Shown here piece after piece: positions 9,852 to 17,881 of a stretch of DNA of 64,000 nt. Location: positions 1-64,000 of the forward strand of contig WBOU01000022.1 in assembly GCA_009268125.1 (NCBI GenBank), written 5' to 3'. Origin of the DNA: Chloroflexia bacterium SDU3-3. GTDB lineage: Bacteria; Chloroflexota; Chloroflexia; Chloroflexales; Roseiflexaceae. The notes under the pieces are model-generated. The model saw only the letters and a program-made list of their open reading frames with translations, was not told where the DNA came from and ran no database searches. Position 1 is the first letter of the stretch; every line of letters begins with the position of its first letter. Both the position numbers and the translations under genes were made by a program.

Positions 9852-10481
9852 TCACTCGCCCAGGCGAATGTCGCCGCGCTGGATGGCCGCCGTCACCGCC
9901 TCGGTGCGCGAGGCCACGCCCAGCTTGGCGTAGATATTGGCCAGGTGGTTCTGCACCGTGCGGTCGCTGATCGCCAGCTCGGCGGCGATCTGCTTGTTGG
10001 TGAGGCCGCGCGCCGCCAGCCGCAGCACCCCCAGCTCGCGCTCGGTCAGGTCGGCGGCGCTGCGCTGGGGGTGCTGGGCCACGATCTGGGCCACGGCGGG
10101 GTCGATCATGCGCTGGCCCGCCGCCACGGCCCGCACCGCCCGCACGATATCGCGGCTCTCCGCTGTCTTCAGCACATAGCCGCTGGCCCCCGCATCCAGC
10201 AGGCCCGACACGTAGGGCGGGTCGGCGTAGGCGGTGAGCGCCAGCACGCGCACGGCGGGCGCGGCGGCGCAGATCTGGCGGGTGGCCTCCACGCCCGACA
10301 GCTCGGGCATGGCGATATCCATCACCACCACATCGGGGCGCAGCGCCAGGGCCAGGTCCACCGCCTCGTGGCCGTCGCGAGCCTCGCCCACCACGGCGAT
10401 ATCCGGCTCGTCGGTCAGCAGCTCGCGGATGCCCTTGCGCACCACCCCGTGGTCATCGGCTATCACCACCCGGATCGCCAT
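9852..10481 (-). CDS. NarL/FixJ-type response regulator
   Basis: The 209-residue protein has a receiver domain with acidic residues (IADD), phospho-acceptor Asp55 in VVVMDIAMPE, the Thr/Lys switch residues (LTAY, YVLKT), and a C-terminal LuxR-type helix-turn-helix (LTERELGVLRLAARGLTNKQIA). It should be phosphorylated by the YHS-containing kinase downstream and act as a dimeric DNA-binding regulator. It lies after the SCP2-like gene on the same strand with a nine-base gap, so these may be co-transcribed. Confidence 0.93.
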   Translation of the reverse strand: MAIRVVIADDHGVVRKGIRELLTDEPDIAVVGEARDGHEAVDLALALRPDVVVMDIAMPELSGVEATRQICAAAPAVRVLALTAYADPPYVSGLLDAGASGYVLKTAESRDIVRAVRAVAAGQRMIDPAVAQIVAQHPQRSAADLTERELGVLRLAARGLTNKQIAAELAISDRTVQNHLANIYAKLGVASRTEAVTAAIQRGDIRLGE

Positions 10482-10490
10482 AGCTGCCCC

Positions 10491-11027
10491 CTAGCTGTTC
10501 AGCGCCGCAAGCTGCATCAGCAGAGGCAGGCTACCCTCGAACTTCAGCTTGCCGGTCAGGAAGGCCATCTGGCCATTGAGCCTGCCGCTCATCATGGCCA
10601 GATAGTCGTCGGCGGCCATGCGCAGCGTCACCTCGGGATCATCGGCGCCGCCAAATACCAGGCTGCCCTGCATCGGCTCGCCGTCCGGCTGGGCCAGCTC
10701 CAGCGTCACCTTGCCGCGAAAGCCCTTGAGCAGGTCGATCTTGCGCTTCTGGTAGTAGTAGAAGGGGTGGGCCATACCGACATCCAGGCCAGCTCGCCAC
10801 TCATCCACATTGGCGAAGATCTGCATGTCGCTGTCGAGGATACCGCCGGGCACCACGCTGAGCGCCCCCTGGGCCACCCGCAGGCCGTAGGTGCCGCCCT
10901 CGGCCCCGGCCACGTGGTAGGTGGTGGTGAAATCGGGCTGCGCGGCGATCTCCGGCCCCGCCTCGCGCAGCATGCGCTCGAACACCTGCTGGACCTCATT
11001 CTCATAGTACTGCGAGACAACGGACAT
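10491..11027 (-). CDS. SCP2 sterol-carrier-like domain protein
   Basis: The 178-residue product matches the SCP2 fold by its late beta-strand/helix pattern: DPEVTLRMAADDYLAMMSGRLNGQMAFLTGKLKFEGSL, cut short here by one residue group, is the classic SCP2 end. SCP2 modules bind lipids or other hydrophobic ligands. The start at 11027 is chosen because AAGGAAGAG stands upstream; a longer frame from 11069 lacks this. No signal peptide is seen. The gene lies between the response regulator and a membrane-anchored protein, and its role is unknown. Confidence 0.75.
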   Translation of the reverse strand: MSVVSQYYENEVQQVFERMLREAGPEIAAQPDFTTTYHVAGAEGGTYGLRVAQGALSVVPGGILDSDMQIFANVDEWRAGLDVGMAHPFYYYQKRKIDLLKGFRGKVTLELAQPDGEPMQGSLVFGGADDPEVTLRMAADDYLAMMSGRLNGQMAFLTGKLKFEGSLPLLMQLAALNS

Positions 11028-11065
11028 GTGGCTCTTCCTTCTGCTACAAAAAGGGAAAACGCGCA

Positions 11066-11659
11066 TCACGGCGCGTCAAGCGTCTCCACCACCAGCGTCT
11101 GCTGGATCGGCTCGTCGGGCGGCAGCGTGACGATCATCGCCAGCCCGCGCCCAGCGGGCAGCGGCACACTCAGGTCGAAGGGGGCCGACTGCTGCGGCTG
11201 GATGCTGGTGGCCCCGCCGCCACCGATGGTGTAGGTCACGCCCGCGCTGTCGCGAAAGGTGAAGGCGGTGGTCGGCACATCCAGCGGCTGCGCGGCGGTG
11301 TTGGTGATCGTGCCGCGCACCTTCACATTGCCGCCATCGCGGGCCAGAGCGCTCACCTCCACGCGGGCGCGCGCGCCGCTGGCCACCGGCGTGAGCGCGG
11401 GCACCGCCGCGCCGCTGGCGAAGCGGTCGCCCAGGCTCTTGAGCGCGGCCTGGGCGTCGGGCGGCAGCTGCGGCAGGCTCACCTGGGGCAGGCTGCCCGC
11501 TGCGGGCGGCGCGCTTGGGTCGGTCGGCTGCGGGCGGAAGGTGTCTACCAGGGCCTGGTTGTTGACCGCACCGCCCACATACTGCCCGATCAGCACCAGC
11601 GCGATAGCCACCAGCACGCCGATCAGCCAGAACGGCGGCGAGAAGCGCGGATTCTCCAT
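11066..11659 (-). CDS. Membrane-anchored protein with an extracellular beta-sandwich-like domain
   Basis: The 197-residue product starts with one transmembrane segment (FWLIGVLVAIALVLIGQYVGG), then a Pro/Ala/Gln-rich linker. A C-terminal region from about residue 105 looks like the DUF4352/FxLYD type of beta-sandwich (VRGTITNTAAQPLDVPTTAF, FRDSAGVTY). The family is assigned by pattern only. It starts with ATG preceded by GGAGGG and lies eight bases after the MFS gene, suggesting co-expression. Confidence 0.65.
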   Translation of the reverse strand: MENPRFSPPFWLIGVLVAIALVLIGQYVGGAVNNQALVDTFRPQPTDPSAPPAAGSLPQVSLPQLPPDAQAALKSLGDRFASGAAVPALTPVASGARARVEVSALARDGGNVKVRGTITNTAAQPLDVPTTAFTFRDSAGVTYTIGGGGATSIQPQQSAPFDLSVPLPAGRGLAMIVTLPPDEPIQQTLVVETLDAP

Positions 11660-11667
11660 ACCCCCTC

Positions 11668-12882
11668 CTACGCGGCACCGCTCTGGCCAGCCGCCGGGCG
11701 CGGGGCCGCGCGGCCCACCAGCGCCAGCCCGATGGCCGAAAGCGCGCCGACCACAAAAAAGGTGAGCCAGGGCAGCGCGGGCAGCGCGATCTGGCCGCCC
11801 AGGGTGTAGAGCCAGCCGCCGGCCAGGTTGCCCAGCCCGCCGCCGAACGCCAGCGCCAGCGAGCCAAACCCAAAGTACGATCCCAGCGCCGCCGGGTTGG
11901 CCAGCCGCGCCATCACCGTCTGCTGCGAAGGCGCGACCAGCAGGCCGCCCAGCGAGAAGATCGCCACGCAGCCCAGCACAGCGGCGGTGGTGGTGGCCAG
12001 CGAGATCAGGCCCAGGCCCACCGCCATCAGGGCCACGCCCACCACCAGCAGCTGCTCGTGGCGCAGCCAGCGCTCGGCCAGCCGCACCAGCGGGTACTGC
12101 AGCACGATCGACATCCCCGAGTTCAGCGCGTAGACCCAGCTCACCGCCGACTCGTTGCCGCTTATGGTGGTGGCCACCAGCGGCAGCGAGATCGACATCT
12201 GCACCCACATAAACCAGTAGCCCATAAGCATGGCGGTAAACAGCACGAAGGGCCTGTCGCCCACGGCCATGCGCAGACCCTGGGTGGCCATGCCGCCCTC
12301 TTGGGCGGCCACCCGCACCGGCGGCAGGAGGAAAATACTGATCAGCAGGCACACCACGAAGCAGGCCGTGGCCCCGTAGGCCACCAGCGCGAAGTCATAG
12401 GGCAGCAGCCACGCGCCCACCGCCGGACCGATCGTCATGCCCAGCCCGCTCACCACGCCCATGATCGCGTAGTAGCGGCTGCGGGTCTCTGGCTCGGTCA
12501 GCGCCGCGATCGCCGCCGACTTCGGCGAGTCGAACAGCGCGCCGCCCAGCGCGGCCAGCACCCCCGACAGCATCAGCAAGGGAAAGGTGGTAGCATGCGC
12601 CATCATCGCAAAGCCCACCACGCGGATGGCAATACCAATACAGATCAGGATCTTGGCCCCGAAGCGGTCGGCCAGCATGCCGCCAAACACCGTCAGGCCC
12701 TGCTGAGTCAGCTGACGCACCGCCAGCACCAGGCCGATCAGCGCTGCGTTCCAGCCCAGACCCTGCACATAGTGCACCGAGATCATGGGGATGACCATAA
12801 AGAAGCCACCCCACATAAAGAAGGTGTCGATCAGCACCGAGATCAGGCCGCGACGCCGTGCCGCGGGAGAAAGCGTGGCCAT
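11668..12882 (-). CDS. MFS transporter (MdtH-like drug exporter family)
   Basis: The 404-residue protein shows about twelve hydrophobic segments. The MFS signature GGMLADRFGAK lies between segments 2 and 3, and a motif-C-like stretch (GVVSGLGMTIGPAVGAWL) in segment 5 is typical of proton-driven exporters. It probably exports drugs or small metabolites. A weak -10 (TATACT on this strand at 12931-12936) lies upstream, without a good -35. It heads a run of minus-strand genes ending with the two-component pair. Confidence 0.88.
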   Translation of the reverse strand: MATLSPAARRRGLISVLIDTFFMWGGFFMVIPMISVHYVQGLGWNAALIGLVLAVRQLTQQGLTVFGGMLADRFGAKILICIGIAIRVVGFAMMAHATTFPLLMLSGVLAALGGALFDSPKSAAIAALTEPETRSRYYAIMGVVSGLGMTIGPAVGAWLLPYDFALVAYGATACFVVCLLISIFLLPPVRVAAQEGGMATQGLRMAVGDRPFVLFTAMLMGYWFMWVQMSISLPLVATTISGNESAVSWVYALNSGMSIVLQYPLVRLAERWLRHEQLLVVGVALMAVGLGLISLATTTAAVLGCVAIFSLGGLLVAPSQQTVMARLANPAALGSYFGFGSLALAFGGGLGNLAGGWLYTLGGQIALPALPWLTFFVVGALSAIGLALVGRAAPRPAAGQSGAA

Positions 12883-13373
12883 GTTGCGCTATACCTACCA
12901 CTAGATTGTGCCGATTCAGCACAGGTGGCCAGTATACCATGGTGGGGGATGCGCCCGGAGGCGCGGGAGGGGAATGAGACGCGAGCGGCGGACAGGCCTA
13001 GGGGCCACGCCCGCCACCCTATAGCGGTAAAGGGCATCTTCCGTGGATGCCATGGGGTCTGTAGCAGGCAAACCTCCCCTGGTTGGTCGCTCTTGCCCAG
13101 CCGTAAGGCGAGCAGTGGATCAACCGCAACCGTACGCCGATAAAAAGAATGAGAGAAAGCCACGCATCTTCGACGGCGTAGGGCCACTGCGGGTAGGCAA
13201 CGAAGGATGAAAGACAGCACTATTCCCTATTCACATGCGGTTTCTACCACATAGGGTTGCTCCTTTACACTTTCTCAACCTTTGTGTACTCAGACAGTGT
13301 TGCCAAAGATCAAAAAAATACACGCGCCTTTTAATGTATACTGTTGGCACGTTTGTGGTTGGGAGAGAAAACA
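12883..13373. promoter_or_regulatory. Divergent intergenic region before the sigma-factor gene
   Basis: There is no gene that I can support in this 491-bp gap. Near its right end TATACT (13337-13342) is a good -10 for the sigma-factor gene, 31 bases before its ATG, in an AT-rich stretch without a clear standard -35. GGGAGA at 13361-13366 is the ribosome binding site. Confidence 0.45.
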
Positions 13374-13946
13374 ATGGAGCCATCCGACGAGGCGTTGCTA
13401 CAATCCTGCCGCCTCGGCGATGCCGATGCATGGGAACAGCTTGTTCAGCGCTACCAGCGCTTAGTCTATACCATCCCACGCCGCGCTGGCCTCGGCGAAG
13501 ATCTAGCAGCCGAGGTGTTCCAGCGTGTTTTTGCCCTCCTAGTGCAAAAGATCGGCACGATCGAGCAGCCCGAGCGGATCAGCGCGTGGCTCACCACCGT
13601 AGCCAAACGCGAGACATGGCGGGTCATCCAGCAAGAGCAGCGCGCCCTTACATCCCACATCGCTCTCGGGGATGATGAAGAAAATGGCGAGATCATCATC
13701 GCCGACACGGCCCTACCCGATGATCAGGTCACGCAGATCGAAGAGCAGCACCAGATCCGGCTCGCGATCCAGACCCTGGGGGAGCGCTGCACCAAGCTGC
13801 TGACCATGCTCTACTATCAGGATGAGACCCCGGCCTACACCGAAATTGCAGCCACGCTGGGCATCAGCACGGGCAGCATTGGGCCAACGCGCGCCCGCTG
13901 CCTTGAGAAACTGCGCCGCAAGCTTGAGGAAATGGGGTTTGAGTAG
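13374..13946 (+). CDS. ECF-type RNA polymerase sigma factor
   Basis: The 190-residue protein has sigma region 2 (DADAWEQLVQRYQRLVY, then RISAWLTTVAKRETWRVI) and region 4 with a helix-turn-helix (YTEIAATLGISTGSIGPTRARCLEKLRRKL). Regions 1 and 3 are absent, as in the extracytoplasmic-function group. ATG 13374 is chosen for its GGGAGA site. It is followed on the same strand by an anti-sigma-like protein, a TPR-CHAT protein and a secreted peptide gene. It may therefore switch on this locus or similar ones elsewhere. Confidence 0.92.
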   Translation: MEPSDEALLQSCRLGDADAWEQLVQRYQRLVYTIPRRAGLGEDLAAEVFQRVFALLVQKIGTIEQPERISAWLTTVAKRETWRVIQQEQRALTSHIALGDDEENGEIIIADTALPDDQVTQIEEQHQIRLAIQTLGERCTKLLTMLYYQDETPAYTEIAATLGISTGSIGPTRARCLEKLRRKLEEMGFE

Positions 13947-14060
13947 CCCGCAGGCCACAGAGTACACCGCGCCGCATGTCAAGCACGCCGCCCGCATGTA
14001 TTTTTTCAGCCTGGCGCCACACTGTCCTTAGTAGAATTCATGGCTATTGGAGTAGATAAC

Positions 14061-14657
14061 ATGAGTGGCGCATCCGCACGGTGTACCTTTGAGCAACTTG
14101 TGGCCCTTGCCGAAGGGCAATATCCGCCCGAGGAGCGTGCCGTGCTGCGTGCGCGCGCGCTGGCTTTCCCAAAAGATGCGGTGACGCTTGCATGGCTCGA
14201 GCGCGTCATCACGCACATACGCGACGACCAGAGCCTCAGCGCACCGCCCGAGGTGGTAGCGCGCGCCGCACGGCTGCTGCGCCCGCTGGCCCCGCCGCGT
14301 GCCCCCAGCCTGCGCGAGCGCGTCAGCGCCGCGCTGCGCTTCGACAGCAGGCTTCAGCCCGCCTTCGGGGTGCGCTCGGGGTTTGCCAGCACCCGCCAGC
14401 TGCTGTTCAACGCTGGCATGCACGACATCGACCTGCGCATCGCCCCGAGCGGCGGCAGCTGGACCATCTCCGGCCAGGTGCTTGGCCCCGAGGGGCCGGG
14501 CAGCGTGGCGCTGGAGCTGGCGGGCACCCGCTGGGAGGCCAAGCTCAACGATCTGGCCGAGTTTGAGCTGCCGCCGATCGCCGCAGGCACCTACACGCTC
14601 AGCCTTGAGCTTGAAGATGCCGAGATTGTCATCGACCGCCTGCACATCGAAGGCTAA
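14061..14657 (+). CDS. Anti-sigma-like cytoplasmic protein with C-terminal beta-sandwich
   Basis: The 198-residue product begins with a short helical region (CTFEQLVALAEGQYPPEERA) of the size and placement of an anti-sigma domain, but it lacks the HxxxCxxC zinc motif. The C-terminal half (WTISGQVLGPEGPGSVALEL ... FELPPIAAGTYTLSLELEDA) resembles carboxypeptidase-regulatory or Ig-like beta-sandwiches. No transmembrane segment is seen, unlike most anti-sigma factors. The start at 14061 has TGGAGT upstream; an in-frame ATG at 14040 is possible. The stop is two bases before the CHAT gene, so translation is probably coupled. The anti-sigma role is inferred from gene order. Confidence 0.65.
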   Translation: MSGASARCTFEQLVALAEGQYPPEERAVLRARALAFPKDAVTLAWLERVITHIRDDQSLSAPPEVVARAARLLRPLAPPRAPSLRERVSAALRFDSRLQPAFGVRSGFASTRQLLFNAGMHDIDLRIAPSGGSWTISGQVLGPEGPGSVALELAGTRWEAKLNDLAEFELPPIAAGTYTLSLELEDAEIVIDRLHIEG

Positions 14658-14659
14658 CC

Positions 14660-17476
14660 ATGGAACGGCGTGCCCTAGCCGAACACCTCGTCAGCGCAGA
14701 CACGGCGACACGCTACCTCATCTTGGCAGAATGTGTCGCCGATATTGATGTCCAGCTCGCCTGGGAGATCAAGACGATCTACGACGATGCGAAGGTATCG
14801 GACGCGCGCCGAGCGATTGCATGCGTGGATACGCTGCGCGCTGCGGCCAATCTCACAAACTCACCAACCATTGCAGCATATGTTCGATGGGTTGAAGGGA
14901 TGGTTGCGCTCCACCTTGAAGGCCAGGCCGAGCAGAGCCTTCAGCTTCTCGATCAAACAATCGAAGACTTCAAGCAGCAACAGCTTCCACTGCTGGCAAG
15001 CTACACGCAGTTCAGCCGGATGCATGCCCTTGCCATCCTTGGAAGATATGATGAGGCGATCGCCTGCGGATTAGAAACCCGCACGATACTCTTGGAGCAG
15101 AACGACCTGATCTCGGTCGGCAAGATCGAACAGAACCTTGGCAATACCTACGGAAGACGCGGGCAATATGTCGAGGCGGAGCAATTTTTCCTCCTAGCCC
15201 GCGACCACTTCATTGAGGCAGGGCAACACCGGAAAATCGCTGGTGTTGAGAGCAACCTAGCAAATATCCTCGCCTCTCAATGTCGGCTCAAGGAGGCAGC
15301 AGATTTCTGCGAGCAGGCCCTCACTCGACTCGATAAAAATGAGGAGGGTGAAATCCATGCCTCTATTGAAGAAAACCTTGGCTGGCTAGCGCTCCTCCAA
15401 GGCCAGTACCATCGCGCGCTTGACTACCTCGGACGCTCGCGCAGGCTGTATGCTTCTTTTGGAACCCATGGTTCAGCAATCGCAGAACTCGGTATCGCCG
15501 ATACCTATCTCAACCTAAACCTCACCTATGAGGCTGAATCTATCTATGTAAGGGCAGAGCAGATATTTACCGAGCGCGGAATGATCGGCGAGCTGGCAAA
15601 TACCTGGGCCAACCATGCCCGTGCGTGCCTTGCCGTGAGTCGGCTTGCCGAGGCTCACACCCTTGCCCAAAAAGCTAGTAATGCGTACCTTGCCGAAGGG
15701 AATTCGGTGGGCAGCGCCGAAGTTGCGCTAGTGAGCGCACAGATCCTCTATGAACAGCACGAATATAGCCAAGCCTATGATGCGGCTGCGCAGGCAGAAG
15801 GGGCGCTGCTTGCGACCAATGTGATCGGAAAGATGCTGCTGGCCAGATGGGTGCGTGGCCAATGTGCAACCGCCCTCGGCCTGCCTACCGAAGCCGAAGA
15901 GATATTTACGACAACCCTAACCCAGGCAGAACAGCAACCGCTGCCGGAAATCGTGCGACTATGCATTACATCTCTCGGCATGCTTGCCATGAAAGTAGGA
16001 GAGATTGACCGTGCCCAAACCCTGTTCCAACGCGCAATTAGCCTGATTGAGACCATACGCGCTCCGCTACCAACCGATGAACTACGTAGCGCTTTCTTAT
16101 TAAATAAACTGACGCCCTATATTGAGTTGGCTCGCCTCGCGCTAGGTGAGGCTGGTACGCAGAATATTGAACTCGCTTTTCAGACCATCGAACAAGCACG
16201 TTCACGTGCGCTCTTGGACATGGTGGGAGGATCAATTCAAATGCAGATCCAACCTAGCAATGTTGAAGAGCAACAAATGGTTGCAAAAATCGAGCAGCTA
16301 TCCACCGAGCTAGGTTGGATCTATAGCCAACTGAGTCTACCAGCTGATGATGGATATGATCGCCTCTATAAGGATGCCCAAATCCGCGAGATGCAGATGC
16401 TTGATCTTATGCGTCAGCTGCGGCAGGGTAACCTTAGCAAAGCAGCACCATATCACACCGTAAGCCTAGATGTGTTCCAAAAATCGCTACCTGATAACAC
16501 CGTCTTAATCGAATATTTTGTTATCAACGATGAGATCATCGCACTCCTTATTGACAAAGACCATACTACGGTTTATCGTAATATTGCTCAACAACAACAG
16601 ATCGAAGCTGTTGTCCGGCAGTTCCATTTTCAGATCGATACACTACGCTATGGATCATCACGACTTCAGGCACATATTGCACAGCTAGAGCATAGGACAA
16701 AATCACATCTTCAGAATCTCTATGATTTATTGCTCAGACCATTTACAAATCACCTAAATACAAAGCATATTATAATTGCACCTTATCATACGCTACATTA
16801 TGTTCCATTCCACGCGCTCCATGATGGCAAGCAATATCTCATCGAGCGCTGCGAGATCTCATACACGCTCAGCGCAACTTTACTCTATCGTAGTAGGGAG
16901 GCCTGGCAGTGCCCTGATGGAGATACCTTATTACTGGGCGCATCTGATGCAAATGCACCTCACATAAATGAAGAGCTTCTATCTCTGCATCAGATCCTAC
17001 CAAATAGCCAACTGCTCATGGAAGAAGCTGCAACATTAACAAACCTTCGCAAGTATGCAGCCCAGTCCAAAATCATTCATATTGCAAGCCATGGTATTTT
17101 CCGCCCAGATAACCCGCTTTTCTCGGCGATACAGCTGGCTGATGGATGGCTAACAGTCCACGATATCTATGAGCTCAATCTTCAAGGCAGTCTTGTCGCA
17201 TTGAGCGCATGTGAAACAGGCGTGAGTTTCATCGCCTCAGGAGATGAGCTGCTCGGGCTTATCCGAGGGTTCTTTGCCGCTGGTGCAGAGCGATTGCTGG
17301 CAAGTTTGTGGGTTGCTGATGATATCGCCACCACGAACCTTATGCGATCGTTTTATACCAATCTTATCAATGGCCATTCTCCAACCACAGCACTACGTAA
17401 TGCTCAACTTGCTACCTTAAAAGAGCATGCTCACCCATTTTTCTGGGCTAGCTTTGTTCTTATAGGTGGGTATTAA
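14660..17476 (+). CDS. TPR-CHAT protein (caspase-like peptidase domain)
   Basis: The 938-residue protein has about ten tetratricopeptide-type helix pairs over residues 50-500, a linker helix region, and a C-terminal CHAT domain (about 640-938). The catalytic dyad is visible: His811 in HIASHG and Cys851 in LSACETG. CHAT proteins are caspase/separase-like proteases, some of which are activated by partners bound to their TPR arm. No signal peptide is present, so it should act in the cytoplasm. From roughly 15000 the coding sequence is much richer in A/T and A/T-ending codons than the neighbouring genes, a sign of separate origin. A small secreted-peptide gene follows at 17632. Confidence 0.92.
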   Translation: MERRALAEHLVSADTATRYLILAECVADIDVQLAWEIKTIYDDAKVSDARRAIACVDTLRAAANLTNSPTIAAYVRWVEGMVALHLEGQAEQSLQLLDQTIEDFKQQQLPLLASYTQFSRMHALAILGRYDEAIACGLETRTILLEQNDLISVGKIEQNLGNTYGRRGQYVEAEQFFLLARDHFIEAGQHRKIAGVESNLANILASQCRLKEAADFCEQALTRLDKNEEGEIHASIEENLGWLALLQGQYHRALDYLGRSRRLYASFGTHGSAIAELGIADTYLNLNLTYEAESIYVRAEQIFTERGMIGELANTWANHARACLAVSRLAEAHTLAQKASNAYLAEGNSVGSAEVALVSAQILYEQHEYSQAYDAAAQAEGALLATNVIGKMLLARWVRGQCATALGLPTEAEEIFTTTLTQAEQQPLPEIVRLCITSLGMLAMKVGEIDRAQTLFQRAISLIETIRAPLPTDELRSAFLLNKLTPYIELARLALGEAGTQNIELAFQTIEQARSRALLDMVGGSIQMQIQPSNVEEQQMVAKIEQLSTELGWIYSQLSLPADDGYDRLYKDAQIREMQMLDLMRQLRQGNLSKAAPYHTVSLDVFQKSLPDNTVLIEYFVINDEIIALLIDKDHTTVYRNIAQQQQIEAVVRQFHFQIDTLRYGSSRLQAHIAQLEHRTKSHLQNLYDLLLRPFTNHLNTKHIIIAPYHTLHYVPFHALHDGKQYLIERCEISYTLSATLLYRSREAWQCPDGDTLLLGASDANAPHINEELLSLHQILPNSQLLMEEAATLTNLRKYAAQSKIIHIASHGIFRPDNPLFSAIQLADGWLTVHDIYELNLQGSLVALSACETGVSFIASGDELLGLIRGFFAAGAERLLASLWVADDIATTNLMRSFYTNLINGHSPTTALRNAQLATLKEHAHPFFWASFVLIGGY

Positions 17477-17561
17477 ACGATCAATATTCTACAAAGCTCG
17501 AATGAAGCACAAGGAAGGAGAGGTCTTCATCATCGATGCATCTCAAGGTAGGTATTAAGAT

Positions 17562-17588
17562 CAGATGTATCTATTAAAAATACATCTG
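17562..17588 (+). promoter_or_regulatory. Hairpin in the leader of the secreted-peptide gene
   Basis: CAGATGTAT (17562-17570) pairs perfectly with ATACATCTG (17580-17588) across a nine-base AT-rich loop. It lies 86 bases after the CHAT stop and 43 bases before the peptide start. No T run follows, so it is more likely a processing, stability or regulatory structure than a terminator. Confidence 0.5.
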
Positions 17589-17631
17589 CCTATCCCTTCT
17601 CAATAGTAGCGTATATAAAAGGAACAAATTC

Positions 17632-17787
17632 ATGAAACTCAAAACCCTGGTCGCTAGCATCGCCGTTGCTCTGGCTCTGTTCGCAAACTTCGTGTCCGTG
17701 CAGCCCACCTTCGCCGGCGAGAGCACTTCCACGCCCAACCCGGTCGTGCCAGCGTCCTCGCCTAATGGCTTTGTTTGGGAGTGCTAG
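17632..17787 (+). CDS. Small secreted peptide, 51 residues, at the CHAT locus
   Basis: A strong ribosome binding site (AAAAGGA at 17617-17623) stands eight bases before the ATG. The product starts MKLKTLVASIAVALALF, a textbook signal peptide, with a probable signal-peptidase cut after PTFA near residue 28. About 23 residues remain: Ser/Thr/Pro-rich, ending in GFVWEC with a single terminal Cys. No family is recognised. It follows the ECF sigma factor, anti-sigma-like and CHAT genes on the same strand and is closed by a terminator, so it belongs to that locus. It could be a signal, a substrate of processing or an effector; the sequence does not decide. Confidence 0.8.
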   Translation: MKLKTLVASIAVALALFANFVSVQPTFAGESTSTPNPVVPASSPNGFVWEC

Positions 17788-17838
17788 TCTAACAGCGCAT
17801 GCGTCCATTGTGCCCATCAATCGCATAATTGACGAAAG

Positions 17839-17870
17839 AGAGGCCTCGCAGGTACACCTGCGAGGCCTCT
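17839..17870. terminator. Terminator between the secreted-peptide gene and the DUF711 gene
   Basis: A perfect inverted repeat (AGAGGCCTCGCAGGT at 17839-17853 with its complement at 17856-17870) forms a 14-15-bp stem with a very short loop. It lies between converging genes, with moderate T content on the plus side. Confidence 0.75.
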
Positions 17871-17881
17871 GCTTTGCTTGC

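Noticed and set aside
9825-11234. Long plus-strand frame of 469 codons opposite the response regulator and SCP2 genes
   Set aside because: It is His/Gly/Arg-rich, spans two good genes and a gap on the other strand, and has no motif; it is an antisense frame made by high GC at third positions.
13374-17787. Type III-E CRISPR (Craspase) type CHAT system
   Set aside because: No cas7-11 or other cas gene and no array is present; the CHAT gene sits with a sigma factor instead.
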